Notes: generated by a model from the sequence alone, not told the origin. Shown: positions 1-8,871, counted from the stretch's first letter. The stretch is 64,000 bases of DNA from Brochothrix campestris (GCF_046058945.1 NZ_CP175511.1:2232001-2296000); one strand, 5' to 3'. A program made the numbers and translations.

Positions 1-206
1 CTTCCTTCTGGTTCTGTAGTTGCTTCTGGTTCTGTACTTGCTTCAGGTTCTGTACTTACTTCAGGTTCTGTACTTCCTTCTGGCTCTGTACTTCCTTCTG
101 GTTCTGTACTTCCTCCTGGCTCTGTACTTGCTTCTGGTTCTGTACTTCCTCCTGGCTCTGTACTTGCTTCTGGTTCTGTACTTCCTTCTGGTTCTGTACT
201 TGGTTC
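1..206 (-). repeat. 18-bp tandem repeat coding S-T-E-P-E-G/A
   Basis: About eleven copies of an 18-bp unit lie in the 3' part of the adhesin gene. Copies differ mainly at the codon for Gly, Ala, Val or Thr, giving STEPEG, STEPEA, STEPEV and TTEPEA. It is probably a wall-spanning stalk. Copy number could vary by slippage. Confidence 0.9.
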
Positions 207-1394
207 TTTGTTATAGACATACGTGACAATCACCTTATTTTTGGTGTGAATTCCGATTGCATTACTCGGTAATCCACTTAATTCATAACCATCAAATTGT
301 TTAGCTAATGTTGTGTAGTTACTACCTATGTCACCTCTAATATATTCGGAACGTGTTAATTCATTACCAGCTTTATCGATATAATAGATTTCAACGATGC
401 CTTTATTAATGGTTCCCGTTCCTTCTCCACCACCTGTTATCGAATCATTGAAAATAATACTTTTATTTTCTGTTACTATCCCTTTACTATGCATTAACAT
501 GGCAATATTTTCGATTCGATTGCCGTTCAAGATTTTCTCATTAATTAAAACCTTATATGTAATAAGATACGTTTCTGATACGGTTCCAAGTTTGATATTT
601 AAATCACTATTATCCTTATCAAATGTCAGTCCACCCTTTAGCTTAATGTCTTCAGTGACATCACTAAAAACATCTTCTCCAACGGATTTACTAATTTTCA
701 CACTCGTTGGATCAAATAGGAATTTCTCATTTGCTGCATAATCTGAAACGACAACATTTTCTAATGTTTGTCTTGCCTCATTGATTGTTACCGTATACTC
801 AGCCTCTAATGAATCACCCACTTGATGACCAGATTTACTTAATAGCGGTATCGTTTCAACTACTCCTCCCAAATAATTAATCGTCTTTGTTGTACTGGCG
901 ATAATTCCATCTTTATCTGTTAATTCTGCTGTGACATCTATTTTTTTTGTTTCATTTTCGATGTTTTGATTGATTTTTTGATTCACAAAAAAAGAGAGTT
1001 CGATCGCATGATGTTCTTCAACATAGTCTGTGAAAATCAATTCAAGCTGATGATTCTTACTGTCATAGATTAAATCAGCCATCTTTTCACCCGTGGTTTT
1101 ATCATTAATCGCCATCGTGAATTGTGTGTCTTTCATTATAAATTCTTGTGGCAATGCAATGGCAATTAAATCGTTCTCATGATATTTATCATCATATAAA
1201 TTCACGTCAAACGCTAACTTAAACTGTGACGCTTGATTCAAAGTGTCGATTTCAGTACCCTGAATTGTCGATAAAATTTGCATCTTAAACGTCTCTTTTT
1301 GACTTGCTTGAACCCCTATTGATGTAATAGATGCTAACATTGTTACAACCATTAATACGATTATCCCTGTTTTTCTTAATAAACTTAGTCCCAT
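1..1394 (-). CDS. Secreted surface adhesin with MucBP domain, 3' end outside window
   Basis: The reading frame opens at ATG 1394 with a strong AGGAGG seven bases upstream and stays open to the window edge, so only the first ~464 residues are present. An earlier in-frame ATG at 1400 touches the Shine-Dalgarno and is unlikely. Residues 1-32 form a signal peptide (LLRKTGIIVLMVV, then a small-residue cleavage site). The middle resembles the Ig-like adhesin folds of MSCRAMM-type proteins (TDKDGIIASTTKTINYLGG and neighbours). A MucBP-like module (GIVEIYYIDKAGNELTRSEY) lies near residue 335, followed by Thr-Glu-Pro-Glu hexapeptide repeats that run off the window. A sortase motif is expected beyond the edge but cannot be seen. 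Likely a wall-anchored adhesin; the ligand is unknown. Confidence 0.85.
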   Translation of the reverse strand, partial: MGLSLLRKTGIIVLMVVTMLASITSIGVQASQKETFKMQILSTIQGTEIDTLNQASQFKLAFDVNLYDDKYHENDLIAIALPQEFIMKDTQFTMAINDKTTGEKMADLIYDSKNHQLELIFTDYVEEHHAIELSFFVNQKINQNIENETKKIDVTAELTDKDGIIASTTKTINYLGGVVETIPLLSKSGHQVGDSLEAEYTVTINEARQTLENVVVSDYAANEKFLFDPTSVKISKSVGEDVFSDVTEDIKLKGGLTFDKDNSDLNIKLGTVSETYLITYKVLINEKILNGNRIENIAMLMHSKGIVTENKSIIFNDSITGGGEGTGTINKGIVEIYYIDKAGNELTRSEYIRGDIGSNYTTLAKQFDGYELSGLPSNAIGIHTKNKVIVTYVYNKEPSTEPEGSTEPEASTEPGGSTEPEASTEPGGSTEPEGSTEPEGSTEPEVSTEPEASTEPEATTEPEG

Positions 1395-1545
1395 AATCAT
1401 TCCTCCTAATAATAAAGAATATCCGTTTTTTTAAATAATATGTGAATTTCGCTTGATATTTAACTATACCTTTATAATAAAAAGTTAACATTTCATTTTT
1501 TTCCGAACAGAACGAAATATATGAATGAGCTTTTTTAACAAAAAA

Positions 1546-1573
1546 AGCAGTCTCCTCAAAAAAGGATACTGCT
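1546..1573 (-). terminator. Rho-independent terminator
   Basis: The stem AGCAGTCTCC / GGATACTGCT has one mismatch. Read leftwards it is followed by a T-rich tail. It lies about 240 bp beyond the monooxygenase gene and beyond the long hairpin at 1636-1741, so it may end either transcript. Confidence 0.6.
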
Positions 1574-1635
1574 TCAGATTGTAGAAAAAGTCGAATTAAG
1601 CTTCTTTTTTCTGTGAAAATAGATCAAGCGACTTT

Positions 1636-1741
1636 GGCTATAAGATGATAAGACTGAATAAAATTGCTGTTGAACAAACTTATTTCACGACTGAGCAAGT
1701 CGTAACGAAATAAAACAGCGCTGCTATTCAGTCGCATAGCC
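1636..1741. repeat. Long imperfect intergenic hairpin, dispersed repeat copy 1
   Basis: The element starts GGCTAT and ends ATAGCC. Inside, GACTGAATAAAATTGCTGTT pairs with the complement of AACAGCGCTGCTATTCAGTC, and an inner TATTTC..ACGACT / AGTCGT..GAAATA stem surrounds the loop GAGCA. Nearly all of its ~106 bases can fold on themselves. The rest of the 1395-1812 gap holds a terminator and no credible gene. A related sequence lies at 35734-35783. It could be a structured RNA or a decayed miniature element. Confidence 0.6.
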
Positions 1742-1812
1742 GTATTCTTAATGAGGATACTGTCTGTTCTCATACACTATCTACCCGTATGATTGATACC
1801 TTAGAAAACATT

Positions 1813-3369
1813 TTATTCCTTTAGCTTAAATAATGACAGTGCTGAATCCGGCGCCCAACTTGAATCACCATAGTTTAAATGTGCATTGATTGTTTCATAT
1901 GTTTTACCTTTGTATGTTACCATTTGGCCTAATTTATATTCGACCGGTGCTGTTAACGTACCCGGTACCCACTCGTTTATCGGTGCAATTTCTTTAAAAA
2001 GACTCAATGCTTTATCTGGTGCCCAGTTTAAATCACCATAGTTTAAATGCGCATTGATTGTTTCATATGTTTTACCTTTGTACGTTACCTTTTGGCCTAA
2101 TTTATATTCGACTGGCTCTGTTAACGTACCCGGTATCCATTCGCCCGCTTGAGGCAATACCGCTGTTTTTTCGGTTGTAACAACAAATGCTTCACTAGCT
2201 TCAGACACGTTTCCTCCCGCACTAATTGCTTTAATAGTATAGCTGTACGTTGTATTTGCTGCTACCGTTTCATCCATGTACATTGTTCCTGCCGATGTTC
2301 CGATTTTTTCACCATCACGATAAATATCGTAAGCTTTCACACCAATTAAATGTGATGATTTTGTCCACATTAAGTTAACTGAATGATCCGTCGTTCCCAT
2401 GGAATGTACCCCGGATGGTACGGTTGGTGCTTGTTCATCAATGGCTGGCATTTCAACGGTTGCAGCTGTTAAAACCGCTGATTTCTTGGAAACATCACCA
2501 TTAAAGTTAACAGCTTCAACTTGATATTGATACGTCGTTCCAGCAGTTAATCCCGTATCCGCAAAAGTTGTTCCAGCCATTGTTTGTACTTTTTTACCAT
2601 CACGATAAATATGATATTCCTTAACGGCTGTATTGGTTGGTGCTTGCCACGCTAAATCAAGCGTCGATGTTGTTGCGTTTGTAGCTGCTAGTTCAGTTGG
2701 CGCGTTAGGAACAATCACTTCTGGTGCTGGTGCCCCGTCATTGTCGACATTCACATCGATGACTTGATAAAAAGCATTGGCGGTATCGGCAACATCCCAG
2801 ACTGCTAAAATAACATTATAGCCACTGCGGTCATTCGGTACATTGATGGTATGTGTTAAATGACTTGAAGGATACGATCCATCATGTGCCACTGTGCCGA
2901 TTAATTCAAGTTCATCGCGTACTAACGGTGCATTTTGGTCCCATCCTTGTTTTGTCATGTAATAATGCCATTTGGCGGTACTGTGTTCTTTTGTATAGGC
3001 CCAAGTGAATTGATTTAAACCGGTGGAGATCGTTTGTTTTTTCCAATAATCAGGTGTTTGAATGTCTAACACACCTTCAAATTTACCATTTGCTGATGCA
3101 ATATGACCATCGGCCGGCCCGTTTTCTGGAAAACCCTTTAATGCTTCTAATCCTTGCGGTTCCGTAATGACTGAGCCATATTTTGCTAAGGCTGCATCCC
3201 ATCCCATGCCACTATCAAAATCCAACTTAGCTTGGTACGAACGACTGATTGGCGATTCTACATACCCATGAGCCGAAGCATTCTGGCTCATAATTACGAG
3301 TAGACCGCTCGCTGCCACCGCTGTGATGGCAATGTTTTTTCCCAATTTAACTAACTTGCTTTTTTTCAT
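1813..3369 (-). CDS. Secreted AA10 lytic polysaccharide monooxygenase (chitin-binding)
   Basis: This 518-residue copper enzyme cleaves crystalline chitin or related glycans by oxidation. A signal peptide (1-33) would be cut after ASA to leave His34 as the new N-terminus, the first ligand of the copper histidine brace. The second is His129 in YTKEHSTAKW. NAFYQVIDVNV near 203 carries the axial-site Phe seen in CBP21. The catalytic AA10 domain spans about 34-210. Two fibronectin type III domains follow (about 222-310 and 318-400), then two near-identical ~50-residue carbohydrate-binding modules of the CBM5/12 type (WxPGTL..YKLGQ.VTYKGKTYET). The start has AAGGAG just upstream. No export or chitinase partner gene is adjacent. 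The role in this organism, nutrition or adhesion, is not shown by the sequence. Confidence 0.93.
   Translation of the reverse strand: MKKSKLVKLGKNIAITAVAASGLLVIMSQNASAHGYVESPISRSYQAKLDFDSGMGWDAALAKYGSVITEPQGLEALKGFPENGPADGHIASANGKFEGVLDIQTPDYWKKQTISTGLNQFTWAYTKEHSTAKWHYYMTKQGWDQNAPLVRDELELIGTVAHDGSYPSSHLTHTINVPNDRSGYNVILAVWDVADTANAFYQVIDVNVDNDGAPAPEVIVPNAPTELAATNATTSTLDLAWQAPTNTAVKEYHIYRDGKKVQTMAGTTFADTGLTAGTTYQYQVEAVNFNGDVSKKSAVLTAATVEMPAIDEQAPTVPSGVHSMGTTDHSVNLMWTKSSHLIGVKAYDIYRDGEKIGTSAGTMYMDETVAANTTYSYTIKAISAGGNVSEASEAFVVTTEKTAVLPQAGEWIPGTLTEPVEYKLGQKVTYKGKTYETINAHLNYGDLNWAPDKALSLFKEIAPINEWVPGTLTAPVEYKLGQMVTYKGKTYETINAHLNYGDSSWAPDSALSLFKLKE
1823..2150 (-). repeat. Duplicated CBM coding segment
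   Basis: Two ~155-bp segments (about 1823-1975 and 1980-2150) are almost identical in DNA and encode tandem C-terminal carbohydrate-binding modules of the monooxygenase. This implies a recent internal duplication or ongoing gene conversion. Confidence 0.8.
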
Positions 3370-3496
3370 TTAAATCTCTCCTTTTTTAATTGTTCTTTTG
3401 CTACTTTCATCAACACTCCTTTAAGCCTATCATGATTAAATAACTGTTTTTTGTTTATTTTTACTTCGATTGATGCCATTGTTGGCAAAAAAATAA

Positions 3497-3518
3497 ACCG
3501 ACCATTAAACTGGTCGGT
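3497..3518 (-). terminator. Terminator of truA
   Basis: Perfect stem ACCGACCA / TGGTCGGT with loop TTAAAC. Leftward it is followed by TTATTTTTTT. It begins 20 bp after the truA stop. Confidence 0.9.
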
Positions 3519-3538
3519 CAAACAAAGAGTTCTTGCTT

Positions 3539-4279
3539 TTAATCATAGTATACTTCTTCTAAACAGAGCGCATGGGCCGGAACGGTTATTCCCGCCTGTT
3601 GCCTTACCTTGGTTTCAAAAATTGTGGTAATCGATGCTAACGGCCGTTCACCCGCGCCTATCTCAAGTATTGTTCCCATTAAAATACGAACCATGTTATA
3701 CAAGAAACCATCACCTACAAATGTAAAGGTAATTCTTTCACCCTGTTGTTGCACACTGATTTCTTCAATCGTACGAACCGTATCTTTTTTTGTTTTTTTG
3801 AGTGAAGAAAAACCAATAAAATCATGTGTTCCTTCTAATAGTCGACAAGCCTCTTCTATCAGTTGCTGGTTTAATGGCTGTTGATAATGAAAACTGGTCG
3901 AACGTTCCAACGGTGAAGGTAATTCCGCATTCCATACCGAATAGCTGTATTTTTTCCCCGTTGCATGATAGCGTGCATGATACCGTTCTGGCATCTCAAC
4001 CACTTGTTTCACAATGATATCCTGCGGAAGGTAATGGTTTAAAAATGCGCGTATTTTAAGCACCGCTAAGTGAGAAGCCGTATGAAAATTAGCAACTTGC
4101 CCACGCGCATGTGTACCTGCATCTGTGCGACCTGAACCGATAATTTCAATCGATTCACCCGTCATTTTGGTTAAAATACTTTCAATTTTCCCTTGAATCG
4201 TTTTATCCGAATCACCAAGACGTTGCCATCCTAAGTATTTACTGCCGTCATATTCAATCGTTAATTTAATATTTCGCAT
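3539..4279 (-). CDS. truA: tRNA pseudouridine(38-40) synthase TruA
   Basis: The product converts uridines 38-40 in the anticodon arm of many tRNAs to pseudouridine. The 246-residue length is normal for the family. The catalytic aspartate is Asp53 in GSGRTDAGTHARGQ, and the N-terminal NIKLTIEYDGSKYLGWQ is the usual first strand. GAGGAG lies nine bases before the ATG. In many Bacillota truA closes the rplQ-ecfA-ecfT operon; here it stands alone with its own terminator between two surface-protein loci, so it has moved or its neighbours were lost. Confidence 0.96.
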   Translation of the reverse strand: MRNIKLTIEYDGSKYLGWQRLGDSDKTIQGKIESILTKMTGESIEIIGSGRTDAGTHARGQVANFHTASHLAVLKIRAFLNHYLPQDIIVKQVVEMPERYHARYHATGKKYSYSVWNAELPSPLERSTSFHYQQPLNQQLIEEACRLLEGTHDFIGFSSLKKTKKDTVRTIEEISVQQQGERITFTFVGDGFLYNMVRILMGTILEIGAGERPLASITTIFETKVRQQAGITVPAHALCLEEVYYD

Positions 4280-4489
4280 GTTAGTTAAGCTCCTCTGCCA
4301 TCCTTTTTCTTATATTATGACATGAGCAACGACAGATAGCTATTAACATTAGACTAAATCGCTCGTTGTAATTAATATGAAATTGCACCACGTTTTAATC
4401 CTGCTTTTTTCTTAACTCCACACTAAAGCATGAGCATTACAAATAACACATTCATTTCATAGTAACTAGATTAAGAACATCCACCTTTA

Positions 4490-4690
4490 ACCATCAATCA
4501 TTCGTGAGTAATTATTGCCATTATCTTCGATAGATACGTTGCTATCAATTTTCTTAATCGTAAAATTAAAATGGTCAGACTTACCTTCAGTCGCTCCCTC
4601 GATATGACTAGGTCCTGTATCAGTTGGCACATTAAGTGTATTATTGTATTTGTCTTTTCTGTAGTAATCACTAGTATCTGTATTACGTCT
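4490..4690 (-). pseudogene. Remnant of an unidentified coding sequence
   Basis: Within the 512-bp gap 4280-4791 a leftward frame stays open for 67 codons between stops at 4691-4693 and 4487-4489 but has no ATG, GTG or TTG start with a ribosome site. The conceptual peptide (SDYYRKDKYNNTLNVPTD..HFNFTIKKIDSNVS) is hydrophilic and protein-like. It may be the C-terminal scrap of a secreted protein next to the WxL operon. I do not recognise the family. Confidence 0.4.
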
Positions 4691-4724
4691 TTAATGATAC
4701 TTTTTAAATATCCCGTTAAAAAAA

Positions 4725-4766
4725 CACTGCTTAACCTTTCAGCATAACTGAAAGACTTAAGCAGTG
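4725..4766 (-). terminator. Terminator of the WxL operon
   Basis: A long stem, CACTGCTTAA..CTTTCAG pairing with CTGAAAG..TTAAGCAGTG, is followed leftwards by TTTTTTT. It ends the six-gene leftward operon 26 bp after the last stop. Confidence 0.92.
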
Positions 4767-4791
4767 CCCCTTATTCTTATTAAAATGGTCG

Positions 4792-5661
4792 CTATTCAGC
4801 GCCTTCATTACCACCATTAGATTCAGTCTCAGCTAATGTCCATTTCAATTCTGTTGAATATGTTGAATCAGTTTTCACACTTGCACCAGGTACTGATAAA
4901 GTAACAGCGGAGTTACGAATAACAGGTTTAGAACCAACTTCTTCTTCGCCAGCTTCATTTTCAGTTACAACGATATCAGTATCAGCACTTAATGATGTCT
5001 CTGAACTACCGTAGTAATTAGCCCAAACACCAGCACCTTGACCAGCAGCAGCAGTAACAATATTTATTGTTTCTTCAGGTACTAATGACACTTCTGTTGC
5101 ACCAGTTGGTGCTTGTGCTGTAGAACCTTCAACTGTATTTAATTTACCATCAGTTAATTGAATTGCTGCACCTGTTAATTCCTTTTGTTCAGTTGATGCG
5201 AATTGTTTCACTTGTTGTACTGATAACGTCCAACCAGCTTCTGTTCCGCGGTTATCTGTTACTTGAACGTAGTTAGGACGGTAGTTTCCAATTTCAGGAG
5301 TACCCTCAGTCGCATCCGCTTTAATTTGTTGTGCGTAAGCACTGTACTCTTCATTTTTAGTTGTGATTTTTGCTGTACCAAAGTTTAAACTTGGCACAAA
5401 ATCAAGACTTAAAGGACCATCAGTCCCTGGGCCTACTGGATTTTCTGGATCAATCGGGTCAATCGGGTTAACTGGATTTTCTGGATCTGGATCTTCCGGA
5501 TCAATCGGTTGTGATGGGTCTGTATTTGTAATAAAGTTAACAACGGCCTTAGACGTTAATGAACCACCCTCTGCTGCATGAGTTGTTGTTGCGCTTGTTC
5601 CTAAAATTGCCGCCCCTAAAATAGTTGCGATTGCTAATGATTTTCCAAATGTAATTGTCAT
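4792..5661 (-). CDS. WxL domain surface protein
   Basis: A 289-residue secreted protein that binds the cell wall non-covalently through its C-terminal WxL domain. It has a signal peptide (1-29, ending THA), a Pro-Asp-rich linker around residues 50-80, and the domain signature: YVQVTDNRG then GWTLSVQQ as the first Trp-x-Leu motif and LKWTLAE as the second near the C-terminus. It is the last gene of the operon, just before a strong terminator. It shares its whole layout with the WxL proteins at 6091 and 7957, so the three are paralogs. WxL proteins in Enterococcus and Lactobacillus work as complexes with DUF916 membrane proteins; that partner is encoded upstream. Confidence 0.93.
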   Translation of the reverse strand: MTITFGKSLAIATILGAAILGTSATTTHAAEGGSLTSKAVVNFITNTDPSQPIDPEDPDPENPVNPIDPIDPENPVGPGTDGPLSLDFVPSLNFGTAKITTKNEEYSAYAQQIKADATEGTPEIGNYRPNYVQVTDNRGTEAGWTLSVQQVKQFASTEQKELTGAAIQLTDGKLNTVEGSTAQAPTGATEVSLVPEETINIVTAAAGQGAGVWANYYGSSETSLSADTDIVVTENEAGEEEVGSKPVIRNSAVTLSVPGASVKTDSTYSTELKWTLAETESNGGNEGAE

Positions 5662-5692
5662 TTTAATTTAATCTCCCTTTTATTCGAATTTT

Positions 5693-6061
5693 TCAATCGT
5701 TTTGATACTCTTGTCGTCTTCTGACACACATTGTAGCCACTGCTAAAATCAACAGGCCACCAATGAGCGGTAACGCACTTTGTTGGTCACCCGTTATGGG
5801 TAATTGGCTAATTGAAGACAAACCACCATGACCATTTGAACCTGTATTCGAACCGTTATTACTAGCTCCATTGTTTGACCCTGTATTAGTCTCGTGATTT
5901 GAACCGCCCGTGTTTTCTTCTTCAAACACATATTCACCATAAAAACCTGTTACAGCATTTGATTGATAAGACTGTGTTTCAGCTGCTTTACTCAGTTGTA
6001 CGGAACCTAACATAAAAGCTAACATCAATAGAGGAAGTATGATAAATATTTTTTTATACAT
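5693..6061 (-). CDS. Small LPXTG-anchored protein of the WxL operon
   Basis: A 122-residue precursor with an N-terminal signal peptide (ending SKAAE), a short unique part (SNAVTGFYGEYVFEEE), an Asn/Gly/Ser-rich low-complexity linker, then the sortase motif LPITG, a hydrophobic stretch and the basic tail VRRRQE. Sortase A would therefore link it to peptidoglycan. Small LPXTG proteins are regular members of WxL gene clusters and may give a covalent foothold for the otherwise non-covalent complex. Gaps to both neighbours are about 30 bp, consistent with co-transcription. Confidence 0.88.
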   Translation of the reverse strand: MYKKIFIILPLLMLAFMLGSVQLSKAAETQSYQSNAVTGFYGEYVFEEENTGGSNHETNTGSNNGASNNGSNTGSNGHGGLSSISQLPITGDQQSALPLIGGLLILAVATMCVRRRQEYQND

Positions 6062-6090
6062 CTTAACTTCTCCTTTCTATGACGTTATGT

Positions 6091-6882
6091 TTAGTTGCTT
6101 TCTACTTCTGATAAAATCCAAGTTAAGCTTGCACGGTATTCAACAGCTGATTTAGGTGTGCTACCAGGCACGTCTAATTGAACAGATGTGTTTTTATCGA
6201 TGTCTTTTGTTGAACCATCTTCTTGTTCAACTGCAACTTTTTCAACGTTACCAAAACGGCTGATCCAAGTACCATCACCAGCATCTTTGGCAGCGTCCAT
6301 TACTGAAACAGCTGTACCAGGTTCTAACACGATACTCGCTTGTGTCGTTGGTGCTTCAACGCCTTCACTGTTAGAAACAGCCACACTGTCATTAATCGTA
6401 ATTGCTGCACCTTTTAATTCACTGTATTTTGCGTCAGCGTTCGTAAATTGTTGTTCTTGTTTCACTTTAAGTGACCAACCAGCTGATGAGCCACGGTTAT
6501 CTGATACTTGAACATAGTTCGCAGTTACCTTATCTTTATCTGAGTAACCTTGAGCATTTGCATAATATGTTTCATCTTTTGATGAAATTTTATTGACACC
6601 GAAATCAAGACTTGAAGCAAAATCAATGCTTAATGGTCCTGGTGTTCCTGGGTTAGGACCTTCTGGATCTGTTGGATCTGTTGGGTCAACACCTTCACCT
6701 GGCTCTTCTGGATCTACTGGATTTGTTGGGTCTGTGTTAGGTACAAATTCAACGACACCATTTGACGAGTATTCTGCACCATCTTGACCTTCTGCTGCAT
6801 GAGCAGTAACAATTGTTGCTGCACCTGTTGATGTTAATAATGTTGCGATTGCTAAGAACTTACCGAATTTTTCAAATTTCAT
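6091..6882 (-). CDS. WxL domain surface protein
   Basis: A 263-residue paralog of the proteins at 4792 and 7957. It has a signal peptide ending TAHA, a Pro-rich linker (DPTNPVDPEEPGEG), then a WxL domain with YVQVSDNRG, GWSLKVKQ and LTWILSE. Its ATG overlaps the TAA of the preceding membrane-partner gene by one base (TAATG), so the two are probably translationally coupled and made in fixed ratio. Most likely the direct WxL partner of that DUF916-type protein. Confidence 0.93.
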   Translation of the reverse strand: MKFEKFGKFLAIATLLTSTGAATIVTAHAAEGQDGAEYSSNGVVEFVPNTDPTNPVDPEEPGEGVDPTDPTDPEGPNPGTPGPLSIDFASSLDFGVNKISSKDETYYANAQGYSDKDKVTANYVQVSDNRGSSAGWSLKVKQEQQFTNADAKYSELKGAAITINDSVAVSNSEGVEAPTTQASIVLEPGTAVSVMDAAKDAGDGTWISRFGNVEKVAVEQEDGSTKDIDKNTSVQLDVPGSTPKSAVEYRASLTWILSEVESN

Positions 6883-7907
6883 TAGTTTTCCTCCTGTTTT
6901 TTACGTTTTTTTCGTACTAAGAATAAGATTAAAGCGATTAAGAGTAATAAGATAATACCACCAATAATGTAGTACATCATGTAACTCTTCTCGATCGTCA
7001 CATCTTTTTCATTTAATTTTTTTGCAACGTCACCTGAAATCGTAAAATCTTTTGTCCAGCGCCATTCATTCTTATATGACTTTGCCGTCATATTAAGCGT
7101 ATATTTACCTGGTTTAAGTTTTTCACCTTTTCCAAGTTCTACTGGATAATCAAAGTTCGTATTCGGTGCCATTTGCATTTTTTCAGTCGATGATTTGTAT
7201 AACACTTCATCACTGTCTTTTTTAGTGATTTCAGCATTGACTTTCAGTTGATTCACATAAGTAGGTTCGATATTTTGGATGTTGGCTGCAATAATATTAC
7301 GATAGTTACGTTGATCAGCGCCTACCTTGTTTAGTTTTAATTCCGGCTTGACCGTTTTTGTATCTTCACGTAATTGTATGCCTACAACATACGAATAACG
7401 ATTATTAATTGACATCCCACTACCTGAATCTGTTTGCGATTTTTTGTCAATCTCTTCTTCTAATGTCAGACCGCCGGTAATGCTACCTTTAAACGATTCC
7501 TTTGGCACTTTCACTTTTAACTTTAACTCATACGTTGAATCTGCCTTGATGGTTATCTTAGACTCCGTTTTTACGATGTCAGTAATATCATGTTTCAAGG
7601 TTTCATCATTTTTTTTATCACTTGGACCGTATTCAACAACCCCACCATTATTGGTTGTCGTTGTCGCAATTTTCGGTTTTATAGTGACTGCTTTATTAGT
7701 GGTGTTTTTTAATAGAACCGTCAGTTCTTGTGACTGGTTCGGCTTTACTTTTAAATCAAAATAACCTTTTTTCTGATCAATTTGATTTTTTGGTTTCTGT
7801 GGTATTACAGCAAAATTCAGTTCGGATGCAAACAATACTTTGGTACCACACCCCATAAGTAAAACAACTGCCATCCCTAATACTGCGATTTTCTTAAATA
7901 ACTTCAT
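6882..7907 (-). CDS. WxL-interacting membrane protein (DUF916/DUF3324)
   Basis: The 341-residue product has an N-terminal signal sequence, an extracellular region with the DUF916 (peptidoglycan-binding) and DUF3324 (host-binding) folds typical of WxL-interacting proteins (YFDLKVKPNQSQELTVLLKN near 47; GIQLRED and LELNKV later), and a C-terminal membrane anchor (YYIIGGIILLLLIALILFLV) with a Lys/Arg-rich tail in the cytoplasm. It tethers WxL proteins to the membrane. It is translationally coupled to the downstream WxL gene. Family assignment is from layout and conserved motifs. Confidence 0.9.
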   Translation of the reverse strand: MKLFKKIAVLGMAVVLLMGCGTKVLFASELNFAVIPQKPKNQIDQKKGYFDLKVKPNQSQELTVLLKNTTNKAVTIKPKIATTTTNNGGVVEYGPSDKKNDETLKHDITDIVKTESKITIKADSTYELKLKVKVPKESFKGSITGGLTLEEEIDKKSQTDSGSGMSINNRYSYVVGIQLREDTKTVKPELKLNKVGADQRNYRNIIAANIQNIEPTYVNQLKVNAEITKKDSDEVLYKSSTEKMQMAPNTNFDYPVELGKGEKLKPGKYTLNMTAKSYKNEWRWTKDFTISGDVAKKLNEKDVTIEKSYMMYYIIGGIILLLLIALILFLVRKKRKKQEEN

Positions 7908-7956
7908 TAATAAAGCCCCCCTATAAATACATATTTTCTACAAATAGTTTAGTTGA

Positions 7957-8787
7957 TTATTCGCCTGATTCTTCTCCGCCTGGTACTTCAGACAATGTCC
8001 AAACTAAATCAGTTTTATATTGAGTTGCAGATTTAGCAACTTTACCTGGCACTGTTAATTTAACCTGGTTATTTTTGTTCATGCTAGTTTCAACAAACTC
8101 ACCATCTTTTTCTTCAAGTGATTTATCGTCATTGAATAATGAATCTTCACTACCATAACGTGCTAACCATGTACCTTCACCAGCATTTTCTGCAGCTGTC
8201 ATTGCAACTTGCTCTTCGTTTGGAGCTAATGCTAAGTCATTTACTGTTGCTTTGTTCGTACCTGTTGCTGCTGAAATTGCTTCAGCACCTGTTAATGAAA
8301 TCGTTGTTCCTGCTAATGATTTGTTTTTAGCATCTGCATCAGTTGCTGTGAATTCTCCATCTTGCTTAACTGTTAATACCCAACCAGCAGCGTCTCCACG
8401 GTTATCTGTTACTTGTACGTAGTGTGGACGGAATGATGCTTCGCCAGCTGCATCGTTTACACCTTGTGAATAGGCAAAGTAATCTTCATCAGTTGATGTG
8501 ATTTTTTGAATACCAAAGTTGAAGTTTGAAGCAAAGTCAATGCTTAATGGTCCTGGTGTTCCTGGTTCAATCGGTAATACTGGATCGGTTGGATCAACTG
8601 GCTCTGTTGGGTCTGTTGGATCGACTGGACCTGTTGGGTCAGTGTTTGGGATGAATTTAATCGCTGAGTGAGAATTAAGTGAACCCACTGCTTCGTCTGC
8701 TGATACTGTTGCGACACCCCCGATAATGGCACTGCTTAAGATTGTCATGATTGCTACTGATTTACCAAATTTTTGAATGTTTGTCAT
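7957..8787 (-). CDS. WxL domain surface protein
   Basis: A 276-residue paralog of the other two small WxL proteins: signal peptide ending VSA, linker of Pro/Asp repeats (DPTGPVDPTDPTEPVDP), then YVQVTDNRG, GWVLTVKQ and LVWTLSE. AGGAGA precedes the ATG. It is the second gene of the operon, after the large adhesin. The three small WxL genes share N-terminal (NTDP) and linker sequence, which points to expansion by duplication inside the operon. Confidence 0.93.
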   Translation of the reverse strand: MTNIQKFGKSVAIMTILSSAIIGGVATVSADEAVGSLNSHSAIKFIPNTDPTGPVDPTDPTEPVDPTDPVLPIEPGTPGPLSIDFASNFNFGIQKITSTDEDYFAYSQGVNDAAGEASFRPHYVQVTDNRGDAAGWVLTVKQDGEFTATDADAKNKSLAGTTISLTGAEAISAATGTNKATVNDLALAPNEEQVAMTAAENAGEGTWLARYGSEDSLFNDDKSLEEKDGEFVETSMNKNNQVKLTVPGKVAKSATQYKTDLVWTLSEVPGGEESGE

Positions 8788-8828
8788 TTTAATAATCTCC
8801 TTTTTCTTATCAATTTTTTATATTTTAG

Positions 8829-8846
8829 CTCGTTGTAAACAACGAG
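8829..8846 (-). other. Intercistronic hairpin in the WxL operon
   Basis: CTCGTTGT / ACAACGAG around two bases lies in the 84-bp gap between the large and the first small WxL gene. It lacks a T-tail, so it is more likely an mRNA stability or processing element than a full terminator. It could raise expression of the small WxL proteins over the adhesin. Confidence 0.45.
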
Positions 8847-8871
8847 TAATATATTACTTAAGTGTTATGTG

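Noticed and set aside
20..226. Rightward Leu-rich frame at the window start
   Set aside because: It is the complement of the STEPEG repeat of the adhesin gene.
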